Source: Helicobacteraceae bacterium | GTDB lineage: Bacteria > Campylobacterota > Campylobacteria > Campylobacterales > Helicobacteraceae | Assembly (NCBI GenBank): GCA_900770765.1 | Contig: CAAGLK010000120.1 | Location: forward strand, 1-21,616 | Length of the DNA: 21,616 bases | Direction of reading: 5' to 3' | Part shown: positions 1 through 7,419 of the stretch, in pieces | Layout of the letters: each line of letters opens with the position of its first letter | How positions within the stretch are numbered: position 1 is the first letter of the stretch | Position numbers and translations under genes: made by a program | The notes under the pieces: model-generated | The model's input: only the letters and a program-made list of their open reading frames with translations | Told to the model about the DNA's origin: nothing | Database searches by the model: none

Positions 1-1
1 T

Positions 2-394
2 AGCTTAAAATGCGATTGTGGTGGAGAGCTACATATAGCTATGCAAAAAATCGCACAAGAGGGCGGAATCCTAATTTATTTGCGTCAAGAAGGGCGTGGA
101 ATAGGGCTTTTTAATAAGGTTAATGCTTATTCCTTGCAAGATAGTGGATTAGATACCGTAGAGGCAAATTTAAAGCTAGGCTTTAAAGAAGATGAGCGAG
201 ATTATTCTGTGGTGGAATCTATTTTTAAATATTACAATTTAAAAGAGATTCGGCTTTTAACAAATAATCCAGCTAAAATTTCTAATTTTGCTAAATTTGC
301 AAAAATTGAGCGAGAGCCGATTATCGTGGAGTGTAATCATCATAATAAGCATTATTTAGAGGTTAAAAAAGAAAAAATGGGGCATTTATTTTAA
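2..394 (+). CDS. ribA: GTP cyclohydrolase II, C-terminal part (5' end outside window)
   Basis: The enzyme opens the imidazole ring of GTP to start riboflavin synthesis in the cytoplasm. The frame is open from the left edge, so the gene is cut and only about 130 C-terminal residues are visible; the internal ATG at 41 is not the start. The first visible residues, SLKCDCGGEL, carry two of the three zinc-binding cysteines of the family. They are followed by IYLRQEGRGIGL (catalytic Tyr and substrate-binding Arg/Glu), LQDSGLDTVEAN and LLTNNPAK. The end, HYLEVKKEKMGHLF, is the usual RibA C-terminus. It could be the tail of a fused RibBA protein; the missing N-terminus would decide. moeA follows after 9 bases, so the two are probably co-transcribed. 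Confidence 0.93.
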   Translation, partial: SLKCDCGGELHIAMQKIAQEGGILIYLRQEGRGIGLFNKVNAYSLQDSGLDTVEANLKLGFKEDERDYSVVESIFKYYNLKEIRLLTNNPAKISNFAKFAKIEREPIIVECNHHNKHYLEVKKEKMGHLF

Positions 395-403
395 AGGATA
401 AAA

Positions 404-1615
404 ATGAAAATAAAAATCACTTATAAAGAAGCAATAGAAATTTTAGAATCTCAAGCTGTAGCGACAAAAGGGATTGAAAGAGTGTTTTTACACGATAGTT
501 TAGGCAGAATCCTAGCACAAGATATTATCGCCCCTAGCGATATGCCACAATGTGCGTTATCAAATATGGATGGCTATGCGATTTCTTCTAAATTTATAGA
601 TGAAAAAAATTTTAAGATTCTGCAAGAAAATCCAGCAGGCAGGCTAGAATCCTTAGAGATTCCGCTAAATGCGCCTTATGCTATTAAAACTTTCACAGGA
701 GCTAGGATTCCGCTAAATGCGGATATTTTAGTGCCTATTGAGTTTGTTAAAGTTGGCGGCGAGTGTTTAGAGATTTTGCAATTACCAAAAGTTGGCGAGT
801 TCATTAGGCAAAAGGGGGCAAATTACAAAAAAGGCGAGATTCTACTTAAAAAAGGCACTAGAATTAATGCTAATCACATAGGGCTTTTAGCTAGTTTAAA
901 CTGCGTATTTGTGGAAGTTTATGAAAGGGCTAAAGTTGGAATCTTAGTTAGCGGAAATGAGCTTGTGGAGCTTGGCGGAGATTTAAAATGGGGGCAAGTT
1001 TATAACACAAATGGGCATTTATTATTTGCAAAAATTAAAGAAATAGGTGCGAATCCTAAACTTTATGGAATCTTAAAGGATGATAAAGAAGAGATTGAAA
1101 AAGTGCTAAATTTAGCTTTAAGCGAGTGTGATTTGATTATTACAAGCGGTGGGGCTAGCGTGGGGGATTATGACTTTATTTCCGCACTTTGTAAAGAAAG
1201 AAAAAGCGAAGTTATTTTTAAAGGAGTGCAAATTAAGCCAGGCCAACATGTAATTTATGCACATTTTAATAATAAGCAGTTTTTCGCGCTTCCTGGTTTT
1301 CCAAACTCTACGCTTGTAACTTTTGAGCTTTTTGTAAAAAGGATTCTAGCTAAAATGCAAGGCTTTAATTGGACGCCTTTAGCGCTAGAGCTTCCACTGC
1401 AAGAGAGCGTTAAAAAAAGCGATAATCGCTTAGAATTTAGAGTGTGTAATTTAAGAAATATAAATGGTAAATTTAGCATAGATTTTGTGGATAAAAAGGA
1501 TTTTCAAAGTGCGATTTTAAATAATTTTTGTCCGCTAGATTCTGCAATTTGCGCTTTATGTATTTTAGATGGTGAAAAAAATAGCGGCGAGCTGGTGCAG
1601 ATTTTAATCTTATAA
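404..1615 (+). CDS. moeA: Molybdopterin molybdenumtransferase MoeA
   Basis: MoeA inserts molybdate into adenylylated molybdopterin, the last step of molybdenum cofactor synthesis. The 403 residues match the family's usual length of about 390-410. Family landmarks appear in order: SNMDGYAI near residue 55, FTGARIPLNADILVP near 97-111, the MoCF/MoaB-like fold with GILVSGNELVELG near 180, SGGASVGDYDF near 250, and the PGQHV...ALPGFPNS stretch near 280-300. The last 80 residues are the beta-barrel domain IV. The ATG is preceded by AAGGAT at 394-399. It lies 9 bases after ribA. The gene supplies cofactor for molybdoenzymes such as formate dehydrogenase or nitrate reductase, none of which is in this window. 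Confidence 0.95.
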   Translation: MKIKITYKEAIEILESQAVATKGIERVFLHDSLGRILAQDIIAPSDMPQCALSNMDGYAISSKFIDEKNFKILQENPAGRLESLEIPLNAPYAIKTFTGARIPLNADILVPIEFVKVGGECLEILQLPKVGEFIRQKGANYKKGEILLKKGTRINANHIGLLASLNCVFVEVYERAKVGILVSGNELVELGGDLKWGQVYNTNGHLLFAKIKEIGANPKLYGILKDDKEEIEKVLNLALSECDLIITSGGASVGDYDFISALCKERKSEVIFKGVQIKPGQHVIYAHFNNKQFFALPGFPNSTLVTFELFVKRILAKMQGFNWTPLALELPLQESVKKSDNRLEFRVCNLRNINGKFSIDFVDKKDFQSAILNNFCPLDSAICALCILDGEKNSGELVQILIL

Positions 1616-1618
1616 AAG

Positions 1619-1634
1619 TGGAATAAAAAATGCT
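1619..1634 (+). promoter_or_regulatory. Candidate sigma-54 (RpoN) promoter
   Basis: TGGAAtaaaaaaTGCTTT begins just after the moeA stop. It has the GG at 1620-1621 and GC at 1632-1633 separated by exactly 10 bases, the invariant -24/-12 spacing of sigma-54 promoters, and it resembles the GGAA...TGCTT form used by flagellar genes in Helicobacter and Campylobacter. The predicted start is about 12 bases after the GC, some 20 bases before the ATG at 1667, leaving room for the AAAGGAG site. The match is seen; its use is inferred. Confidence 0.6.
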
Positions 1635-1666
1635 TTAATAGGGATAAAAATTTAAAAGGAGTTTAG

Positions 1667-2227
1667 ATGTTATCTTCTATAAATCCCTATGGAGTGGGAA
1701 GTGTTTATAAGCCACAAAATACGCAAGGAATCGCACAAACAGAATCGCAAAAGCCACAAGCTACAACACAAAGCATAGAGACGCAAGAATTGCCGCAAAT
1801 TTCACAAAACGCACTTGAAATACGCAAATTTAGCGATGGTGTAAAAGGTGCTAATGAAATGATAGGCGCTATGCAAATAGCGGATATTACGCTAAATGCG
1901 CTAAGTAATCAGCGGCAAAATAGTAGCGATTTGAGCGCGCTTGATAATACTGCAAAAGCAGCGCAATTTAAAGGAGAAGGGCTATTTGGTAGAGAGCTTA
2001 GCCTTAGCCTAGCAGGCGAGAGTGTGTCGCTAAGTTTGCCTCTTCCTAGTCAAATTAGCGGCGATTTAGGCGAGAGTTTAGCAAATAAACATGAAGAAAT
2101 TTTAGATAAAATGGGGCAAATTAGCACTCTAATTGAGAAGGCAAGTCTGCCATTTACTGCACCAAGTGGGGCGAACTTTGATTTTGAGAATTTTGACCCA
2201 AGTTCGCTAAAAAGGATTTTTGGGTAA
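1667..2227 (+). CDS. Small helical protein, probable flagellar accessory (FliS co-chaperone-like)
   Basis: This 186-residue protein has no signal peptide or membrane segment. The first 45 residues are Gln/Thr/Ser-rich and probably disordered. Residues 50-90 contain ALEIRKFSDGVKGANEMIG followed by AMQIADITLNAL, a heptad-like helix that recalls the D0/D1 helices of flagellins. The C-terminal part has a Ser/Leu-rich stretch, a further helix near 135-160 and ends in SSLKRIFG. The start is an ATG behind AAAAGGAG. The sigma-54-type promoter directly upstream and the flagellin-like helix suggest a relative of H. pylori HP1076, an RpoN-controlled FliS co-chaperone of similar size (about 170 residues) that resembles flagellin helices. 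That assignment rests on resemblance and regulation, not on an alignment. No other flagellar gene is adjacent. Confidence 0.6.
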   Translation: MLSSINPYGVGSVYKPQNTQGIAQTESQKPQATTQSIETQELPQISQNALEIRKFSDGVKGANEMIGAMQIADITLNALSNQRQNSSDLSALDNTAKAAQFKGEGLFGRELSLSLAGESVSLSLPLPSQISGDLGESLANKHEEILDKMGQISTLIEKASLPFTAPSGANFDFENFDPSSLKRIFG

Positions 2228-2266
2228 CAGATGACGGGGTGCGGATAGCAGAGTGCGGAGAAGTGG

Positions 2267-2317
2267 AATCGCAAAAAAGTGCGATTTTTAAAGTTTCCAT
2301 TAAAAAACCGCACTTTT
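2267..2317. terminator. Hairpin terminator after the moeA-side genes
   Basis: Positions 2275-2289 pair with 2303-2317 (AAAAGTGCG/CGCACTTTT plus five T-A pairs, one mismatch). An alternative smaller hairpin, AATCGC at 2267 with GCGATT at 2281, is followed by T residues. Both lie 40-90 bases after the stop at 2227, where transcription from the left should end. The outer A and T runs could also serve the opposite strand. Confidence 0.5.
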
Positions 2318-2348
2318 AAACATCAAAGTCATATCGCAAAAAGATTTA

Positions 2349-2420
2349 CATAATTTTAAGATGAAAAGTAAGGGAGCTTACTTTAGCGTAAGTGACCGAG
2401 CTTTTTATCTTAAAATTATG
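2349..2420. repeat. 72-nt near-perfect palindrome between convergent genes
   Basis: CATAATTTTAAGAT at 2349-2362 is the exact reverse complement of 2407-2420. Inside, GAAAAGT pairs with GCTTTTT (two G-T wobbles), GG with CC, and CTTAC at 2377-2381 with GTAAG at 2388-2392 around the loop TTTAGC. Most of the 36 symmetric positions pair, with about five mismatches in the middle. It lies between two converging transcription units and has no coding potential. It could be a bidirectional terminator, a structured RNA, or a copy of a dispersed palindromic element. Confidence 0.7.
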
Positions 2421-2475
2421 CAAAGGTTAAAGTGAGATGGCTTTGCAGCTTATAAAATATGCGACATAGATTACA

Positions 2476-3693
2476 CTACTCCACATTAAATCGCCTATAA
2501 AGCTCCAAGATTCTAGCCTTATTTAGCAAATTTTTATCAATATTTACACCGATTTTCTTACTTTTATAATCCTCTAATTTTATAAAATTTGCCTTGTTAT
2601 AGCTCTTTCGCCGAGTCTTTACAAATGGAAAGTGGTAGTTTGTAAGCTCTCCCATATAGCGATTCCTACAATGCTCTATAAAAAGTAAATTTTCTAAAAC
2701 CTTGCCGTTTTTTAAAAACGCCCCAAGGCTAAGCCCCTCATAGCTTACAAAATCCTTAAAATAATCTTTCGCATCGGTATTATAAAAGCTCTTTTTGCCA
2801 ACTCGCTCAAAAAAGTAACAGCCCTTATTACAACATAATTTTTGGTCGCCTATTTCAATTAGCGCTTCATCTTTAGCGCTTTTTTGTAAGAAAACTTCAT
2901 TATTCTCTACAACTACATTAATGCGCGAGTAATTCACCATATCCCATGAATTTTTAGGTAAATAAAAGCTCTTAAATAGCTTTTTTGCATCATAAATATG
3001 GTCAGTATCTACCTTAAACCACCACTGCCCTTTTGGGATTCTCTCAAGTATAAAATTACAATAAGAAGTTAGCTTATTCTCTACGCTTTTAGGATTCCTA
3101 ATTTGCACTTGGTGCGGATATTTTAGCGGGATAAAGCTAGGAAATTGAGCGCAGAATTCTAAAATAATCTCTTCGCTTCCATCATCACAATCATTATAGC
3201 CTATAATGCCGCGCTGAAAGGCTGGGAGGATGGAATCTAAAGAGGCCCTAAGCGTTTTTGCCTCATTTTTCACCCGCACAAAAGCCCATGGATTAAGAGG
3301 GCTTTTAGGATTCTTAGCTTTTTTGTCAAAATTGAAAAATCCCTTGTGGGCGCAAGTTGTGTTGTTATTTGTTTGCGCTAAGGATTCTTGCAAGGCTTTA
3401 AGATTCTTAGCGTCTATTAAATAGCTTTTTGAGATTTTAGTTGGGGCGGCGATTTTGCCATTTTCTATTTTAGCGCCACATAAAAAGAAGTTTAAGGCTA
3501 GAAAATCATCACTTTTGAAGGATTCTAATTTTTGTAAAATCTTAGGCGCAATCTTGCTATTACCTTTTTTTATATTAAAAATGCGATTCCGTCTCTCAAT
3601 AAAATTTCTAATTTTCTTGCGTTTTTGCTTATCTTTTGTGATTTGCACACATAAATTCGCAATCCACCGCTTTAAGATTCCGTATAAAATCAT
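2476..3693 (-). CDS. CgtA-like beta-1,4-N-acetylgalactosaminyltransferase
   Basis: Residues about 118-205 match, nearly residue for residue from memory, the Campylobacter jejuni lipooligosaccharide enzyme CgtA: SPLNPWAFVRVKNEA, ILPAFQRGIIGYNDC, DGSEEIILEFC, PKSVENKL. D229-T230-D231 in KVDTDHIYDAKK is the metal/UDP-sugar DxD motif. NYHFPF near 352-357 is the conserved C-terminal motif. In C. jejuni the enzyme adds GalNAc to a sialylated galactose, giving ganglioside-like ends; here the acceptor is unknown. The basic N-terminus (residues 1-45) has a short hydrophobic stretch that could touch the membrane. At 405 residues it is somewhat longer than CgtA. Its ATG overlaps the stop of the upstream DedA gene by 4 bases, so translation is probably coupled. 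No other glycan locus genes are beside it. Confidence 0.82.
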   Translation of the reverse strand: MILYGILKRWIANLCVQITKDKQKRKKIRNFIERRNRIFNIKKGNSKIAPKILQKLESFKSDDFLALNFFLCGAKIENGKIAAPTKISKSYLIDAKNLKALQESLAQTNNNTTCAHKGFFNFDKKAKNPKSPLNPWAFVRVKNEAKTLRASLDSILPAFQRGIIGYNDCDDGSEEIILEFCAQFPSFIPLKYPHQVQIRNPKSVENKLTSYCNFILERIPKGQWWFKVDTDHIYDAKKLFKSFYLPKNSWDMVNYSRINVVVENNEVFLQKSAKDEALIEIGDQKLCCNKGCYFFERVGKKSFYNTDAKDYFKDFVSYEGLSLGAFLKNGKVLENLLFIEHCRNRYMGELTNYHFPFVKTRRKSYNKANFIKLEDYKSKKIGVNIDKNLLNKARILELYRRFNVE

Positions 3694-4247
3694 TTTTTAG
3701 TAGCCCTACTTAGCCACAGCCAGATTCCACCCAATAAAATAATAATGAATGCTGGAGCTAAAAATGGATATTTACTTAATAAATCAAAGCCTTCAATTAA
3801 GATTCCGCCAAAGAAATATCCTAAAAGCCCGATGCTTACTCCCCAAATTACCGCACCTAAGGCGTTGTATAAATTAAATTTAGCTAAAGAATAAGGCGTA
3901 AGCGCTATTGCTAGTGGCACGAGTGTTTTTAGCCCATAAATATATTTTTTAAAAACTATTATAAATGAGCCATATTTTTTCATTAAAAGATGCACTAAGG
4001 CTAGCTTTCGCCTATGTTTTGTAAAATAAGGCTGCATTAAAGCCTTTTGATACCTTGCTAAATAAAACAATAAAACATCGCCTAAAAAATTCCCCACAAT
4101 CGCCACAGCTATACTTAAGCCTAAATCCATTTTCCCAAGGTAGCTAAGCACACTTGCGCCAACTAATGCGACAAATCCGCCACCAAGCGAGTATAAAAAT
4201 AAAATTGCATAACCATATTTTGCTATTAAATCAATTGTCTCTTGCAT
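3690..4247 (-). CDS. DedA-family (SNARE-associated/VTT domain) membrane protein
   Basis: This 185-residue inner membrane protein has about five hydrophobic segments, near residues 10-35, 43-65, 90-110, 125-150 and 160-180. GNFLGDVLLFYLAR near 52-65 and KKYIYGLKTLVPLAIAL near 99-116 correspond to the conserved DedA motifs. In the second motif, family members usually have R-F-x-P-G-x-R; here the charged positions are Lys and the Pro is Tyr. DedA proteins are linked to proton-dependent transport, lipid flipping and envelope homeostasis. The ATG has AGGATT upstream. The stop overlaps the GalNAc-transferase start (ATGA), so the pair forms an operon. The exact substrate cannot be told. Confidence 0.85.
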   Translation of the reverse strand: MQETIDLIAKYGYAILFLYSLGGGFVALVGASVLSYLGKMDLGLSIAVAIVGNFLGDVLLFYLARYQKALMQPYFTKHRRKLALVHLLMKKYGSFIIVFKKYIYGLKTLVPLAIALTPYSLAKFNLYNALGAVIWGVSIGLLGYFFGGILIEGFDLLSKYPFLAPAFIIILLGGIWLWLSRATKK

Positions 4248-4396
4248 AAGAATCCTAAAAATTAATAAGATAAAAATAAAATTTGTAAAATTAGCAAATC
4301 TTTACTTGTGATAAATTTAAGCGTGGAATCTTAAATTTAAAAATAATTTTTAGCAATAAATGTTTAGAAAATTTATAATTTTTAATAAAAATTATT

Positions 4397-4402
4397 TATA
4401 AT
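4397..4402 (+). promoter_or_regulatory. Possible -10 element for the aminotransferase gene
   Basis: A perfect TATAAT lies 37 bases before the ATG at 4439, in the 191-base AT-rich gap between divergent genes. No good -35 is visible, which is usual for sigma-70 promoters in this group. A second TATAAT lies at 4374-4379. AT-rich DNA gives such matches by chance, so support is limited. Confidence 0.35.
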
Positions 4403-4438
4403 TTCGTGTAGTTTTTAATTTTTAAAAAAAGGATTCTT

Positions 4439-5560
4439 ATGTTACTTTTCACTCCAGGTCCTACGCCGGTGCCAGAGTTTGTGCGAGTTGCTATGAGCGC
4501 GCCTACAATTCATCATAGAACGCCAGAATTTGAAGCAATTTTTGCAAAAACTAGAAATTTATTAAAAGAAATGATACAAATGCCAGAAGTGCTAATGTTA
4601 GCAAGTAGTGGAAGTGGTGCTATGGAGGCTTGTGTAACTTCGCTATGTGCTAAAAAAGTGCTAACTATAAATAGTGGCAAGTTTGGCGAAAGATTTGGCA
4701 AAATCGCAAAGGCTTTTAATATACCTTGCGTGGAGATAAAAAATGATTGGGATACGCCTGCTAGTTTAGAGCAAGTGCTTAGTGCTTTAAAAGAAAATCC
4801 GGATATTGATGCATTTTGTATTCAAGCAAGTGAAAGCGCTGGCGGACTTCGCCACTCTTATGAGATTTTAGCTAAGGCTGTAAAAGAGCATAATCCTAAT
4901 ATTTTAGTAATTGTAGATGCGATTACTGCTATGGGTGTGGAGCTATTAGATGTTTCTTGTGTGGATGCTTTAATTGGAGGCTCGCAAAAGGCATTTATGC
5001 TGCCACCAGCAATGAGTATTATAGGCTTAAGTGAAGCGGCGGTTTCTAGGATAGAAGAGCGTAATATTGGATTCTACTTTAATCTTAAAACAGAGCTTAA
5101 AAATCAAAGAAAAAACACAACCGCATGGACAGCTCCTACGACAATAATCATAGGGCTTTGTGCGTTTTTAGAGAAGGCAAAAGAAATTGGCTTTGATAAT
5201 ATTTATAAGGCTACAAAGGCTAGGAGTTTAGCTGCGGATTCTGCTATGGATGGAATTGGGCTAAAAATTTATCCTACAATTCCAGCTCTTTGTATGACTT
5301 GCGTATATCATGAAGAAAGCGACAAGATTAGAAAAGTGCTAAAGGATAAATTTGGCGTAAATGTCGCTGACGGACAAGATGATTTAAAGGGTAAGATTTT
5401 TAGAATTAATCATATGGGGTTAATTTCTGTAAGCGAGATTGCTTGGGTTATTAATGCAATTGAACTTACTTTAGATGAGCTTAATATTAGAAGATTTAAT
5501 GGATTAGCTAATCAAATCTTTTTAGAACAATATTTTAGAGTATTAAAGCAAGAGCAATGA
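4439..5560 (+). CDS. Class V PLP-dependent aminotransferase (serine-pyruvate/phosphoserine type)
   Basis: This 373-residue fold-type I aminotransferase begins with LLFTPGPTPVP, the hallmark of the alanine-glyoxylate/serine-pyruvate branch. D160 in IVDAITAMG should contact the PLP ring nitrogen, and K184 in GGSQKAFMLPP should form the Schiff base. SSGSGAMEA near 56-64 is the phosphate-binding loop and RINHMG near 320 the usual C-terminal motif. The H. pylori relative (HP0736, from memory) is annotated as phosphoserine aminotransferase, so a role in serine synthesis is plausible, but substrate cannot be read from the sequence. AAGGATT precedes the ATG. The stop overlaps the next start (ATGA), coupling it to the sugar epimerase, which leaves open a role in nucleotide-sugar chemistry. 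Confidence 0.85.
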   Translation: MLLFTPGPTPVPEFVRVAMSAPTIHHRTPEFEAIFAKTRNLLKEMIQMPEVLMLASSGSGAMEACVTSLCAKKVLTINSGKFGERFGKIAKAFNIPCVEIKNDWDTPASLEQVLSALKENPDIDAFCIQASESAGGLRHSYEILAKAVKEHNPNILVIVDAITAMGVELLDVSCVDALIGGSQKAFMLPPAMSIIGLSEAAVSRIEERNIGFYFNLKTELKNQRKNTTAWTAPTTIIIGLCAFLEKAKEIGFDNIYKATKARSLAADSAMDGIGLKIYPTIPALCMTCVYHEESDKIRKVLKDKFGVNVADGQDDLKGKIFRINHMGLISVSEIAWVINAIELTLDELNIRRFNGLANQIFLEQYFRVLKQEQ

Positions 5561-6609
5561 AAATTTTAATTACAGGCACGGCTGGGTTTATCGGCTCATT
5601 TTTAGCGCAAAGGCTAGTTGAGCGTGGAGATTGCGTTGTAGGGCTTGATAGCATTAATGATTATTATGATGTAGATATTAAATATGGACGCTTAAAAAAG
5701 GCTGGAATCCTAAAAGAAGAGATAGCTTATAATAAATTAGCGCAAAGTAAAACATATAAAAATTACCGCTTCATTAAGCTAAATTTAGAGGATAAAGATG
5801 CTTTATTTACGCTTTTTAAACAAGAAAAGTTTGATAAGGTTTGCAATCTAGCTGCACAAGCTGGAGTGCGGTATTCTCTAATAAATCCACAAGCTTATAT
5901 TGATAGTAATATTGTAGGATTTGTTAATATTTTAGAGGCTTGTAGGCATTATGAAATTAAGCATTTAGCTTACGCATCAAGCTCTTCTGTGTATGGATTA
6001 AATGAAAATATGCCTTTTTCTACAAGCGATAATGTAGATCACCCTATAAGTTTATATGCCGCTAGTAAAAAAAGTAATGAGTTAATGGCGCACACTTATT
6101 CTTATCTTTTTAAGATTCCAACTACAGGGCTTAGGTTTTTTACCGTATATGGTCCTTGGGGGCGACCTGATATGGCTTTATTTTTATTCACAAAAGCGAT
6201 TTTAGAGGGTAGGGCTATTGATGTGTTTAATCAAGGGCAAATGTTAAGAGATTTTACTTATATAGATGATATTGTAGAGGGTGTTGTAAGGGTTATTGAT
6301 AATCCTGCAAAGGCGGATTCTAGCTGGAGTGGTAAGAATCCTAATCCACACAGCTCAAAAGCTCCTTATAAAATTTATAATATAGGTAATAATAATCCTG
6401 TTAAATTAATGGATTTTATTAATTGCATTGAAAATGAGCTTGGGCTGGAAGCTAAGAAAAACTTGCTGCCACTGCAGCCTGGCGATGTCCCTGCAACTTA
6501 TGCAAATGTGGATGATTTAGTTAGCGAATTAAATTATAAGCCAAACACTAGCATTAAAGATGGGATTAAGAATTTTATTTCGTGGTATAGAGAGTTTTAT
6601 AAAATTTAG
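5557..6609 (+). CDS. NAD-dependent UDP-sugar epimerase, UDP-glucuronate 4-epimerase type
   Basis: This short-chain dehydrogenase/reductase of the extended type has 350 residues. GTAGFIG at 7-13 is the NAD-binding glycine motif, D31 should bind the ribose, S142-S144 and Y167-xxx-K171 are catalytic. LDSINDYYDVDIKYGRL near 30-46, AAQAGVRYS near 99-107 and FTVYGPWGRPDMALFLFTKAI near 196-216 are typical of UDP-glucuronate 4-epimerases, which make UDP-galacturonate for surface polysaccharides. A short hydrophilic insert (about residues 249-262, Ser/Asn/Pro-rich) precedes YKIYNIGNNNPV. It overlaps the aminotransferase by 4 bases. A related UDP-GlcNAc-type C4 epimerase is the main alternative. Confidence 0.85.
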   Translation: MKILITGTAGFIGSFLAQRLVERGDCVVGLDSINDYYDVDIKYGRLKKAGILKEEIAYNKLAQSKTYKNYRFIKLNLEDKDALFTLFKQEKFDKVCNLAAQAGVRYSLINPQAYIDSNIVGFVNILEACRHYEIKHLAYASSSSVYGLNENMPFSTSDNVDHPISLYAASKKSNELMAHTYSYLFKIPTTGLRFFTVYGPWGRPDMALFLFTKAILEGRAIDVFNQGQMLRDFTYIDDIVEGVVRVIDNPAKADSSWSGKNPNPHSSKAPYKIYNIGNNNPVKLMDFINCIENELGLEAKKNLLPLQPGDVPATYANVDDLVSELNYKPNTSIKDGIKNFISWYREFYKI

Positions 6610-6647
6610 CTTTTTGTATTTTTAAGCAGCCTTTTAAATTCTAGCTT

Positions 6648-6679
6648 TTAGAATCTAAAAGGTCTTTTTTAGATTCTAA
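6648..6679. terminator. Bidirectional terminator built from an inverted GAATCTAAA pair
   Basis: TTAGAATCTAAAA at 6648-6660 is perfectly complementary to TTTTAGATTCTAA at 6667-6679, with a 6-base loop. It stands between the converging epimerase and permease genes; the right arm includes the permease stop codon. Both arms contain the abundant RGAWTCY motif. T-rich DNA follows on the + side. Confidence 0.65.
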
Positions 6680-7275
6680 GTTTTATAAGGTTTGCCTAAG
6701 GTTAGAATCTGTCTTTTTGCTGAGTAGTTTATAACAAAAACTGCAACCCCATAAAAACTTACAAGCGATATTAAAAATTCAAAAACGCCCGCAAAGATTC
6801 CAGCCGCTTTTAAATCAAATAAATATTGCCCTATTAAGCCTATAAATAAAAAGTCAATTAGTAAAAAAATTATCACCATAAACTTGCTTAAAAAGATTCC
6901 AGCATATGTAAAAATAAGGCAAAATATTAAATACGCTATACATACAAAGCCAAAGCCTTTTTTATCAATTTTTGCCAACTCTTCACCTAATGCCCCACTA
7001 GAGCATAGCCACATAAATGTAACTGCTAGCCAAAATAGCCCAAATGCTCCAAAGGCGGTCGCTCCATAAACATTTTGTTTTTTAAAGTCCAAAATAGAAG
7101 CGATTAGCTGACCAAATCCGCCTAAAAATATTGCCCATGCTAAAATTGCTTCTATTCCAGCAATTACACCTAGCTTTTGCATGCTTGCTACTATAGTAAC
7201 CACTGCTAAGCCAAATAGCCCTAAAGCAGATGGGTCTGCTACTGCGTTTGTTACGATTAATTCTTGTTTTTCCAT
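6676..7275 (-). CDS. satP: Acetate permease of the SatP/YaaH (GPR1/FUN34) family
   Basis: This is a 199-residue inner membrane protein with six hydrophobic segments, the family's usual size and topology. ADPSALGLFGLAV near residues 13-25 corresponds to the NPAPLGL signature (Pro-Ala-Pro replaced by Pro-Ser-Ala). VYGATAFGAFGLFWLAV near 69-85 is the second conserved motif. Family members move acetate or succinate with protons. The ATG follows AAAGGAG. The gene stands alone, with its own upstream region (7276-7419) and a terminator shared with the epimerase. Substrate is inferred from the family. Confidence 0.85.
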   Translation of the reverse strand: MEKQELIVTNAVADPSALGLFGLAVVTIVASMQKLGVIAGIEAILAWAIFLGGFGQLIASILDFKKQNVYGATAFGAFGLFWLAVTFMWLCSSGALGEELAKIDKKGFGFVCIAYLIFCLIFTYAGIFLSKFMVIIFLLIDFLFIGLIGQYLFDLKAAGIFAGVFEFLISLVSFYGVAVFVINYSAKRQILTLGKPYKT

Positions 7276-7419
7276 TTTTACTCCTTTTTTATGAAGTGTT
7301 ACTAATTGTATAAGAAATTATGAGATTTATAATTGAAAGTAAAATTATTAAAATATATTTTTATTTTATTGTATAGAATAGTAACAATTTAGAGTTTATA
7401 AAATAATAGTGAGTGGAAT

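Noticed and set aside
41..43. ATG at 41 as the start of a short riboflavin gene
   Set aside because: The frame is open upstream and encodes the zinc-binding CDCGGEL motif, so the gene is simply cut by the window edge.
2050..2313. Minus-strand open frame of 87 codons across the end of the 186-residue protein gene
   Set aside because: It runs opposite a well-supported gene and through the terminator hairpin, and has no protein-like features or ribosome site.
2221..2475. Insertion sequence or prophage attachment site around the palindrome
   Set aside because: There is no transposase or integrase fragment, no flanking target duplication and no phage gene in the window.
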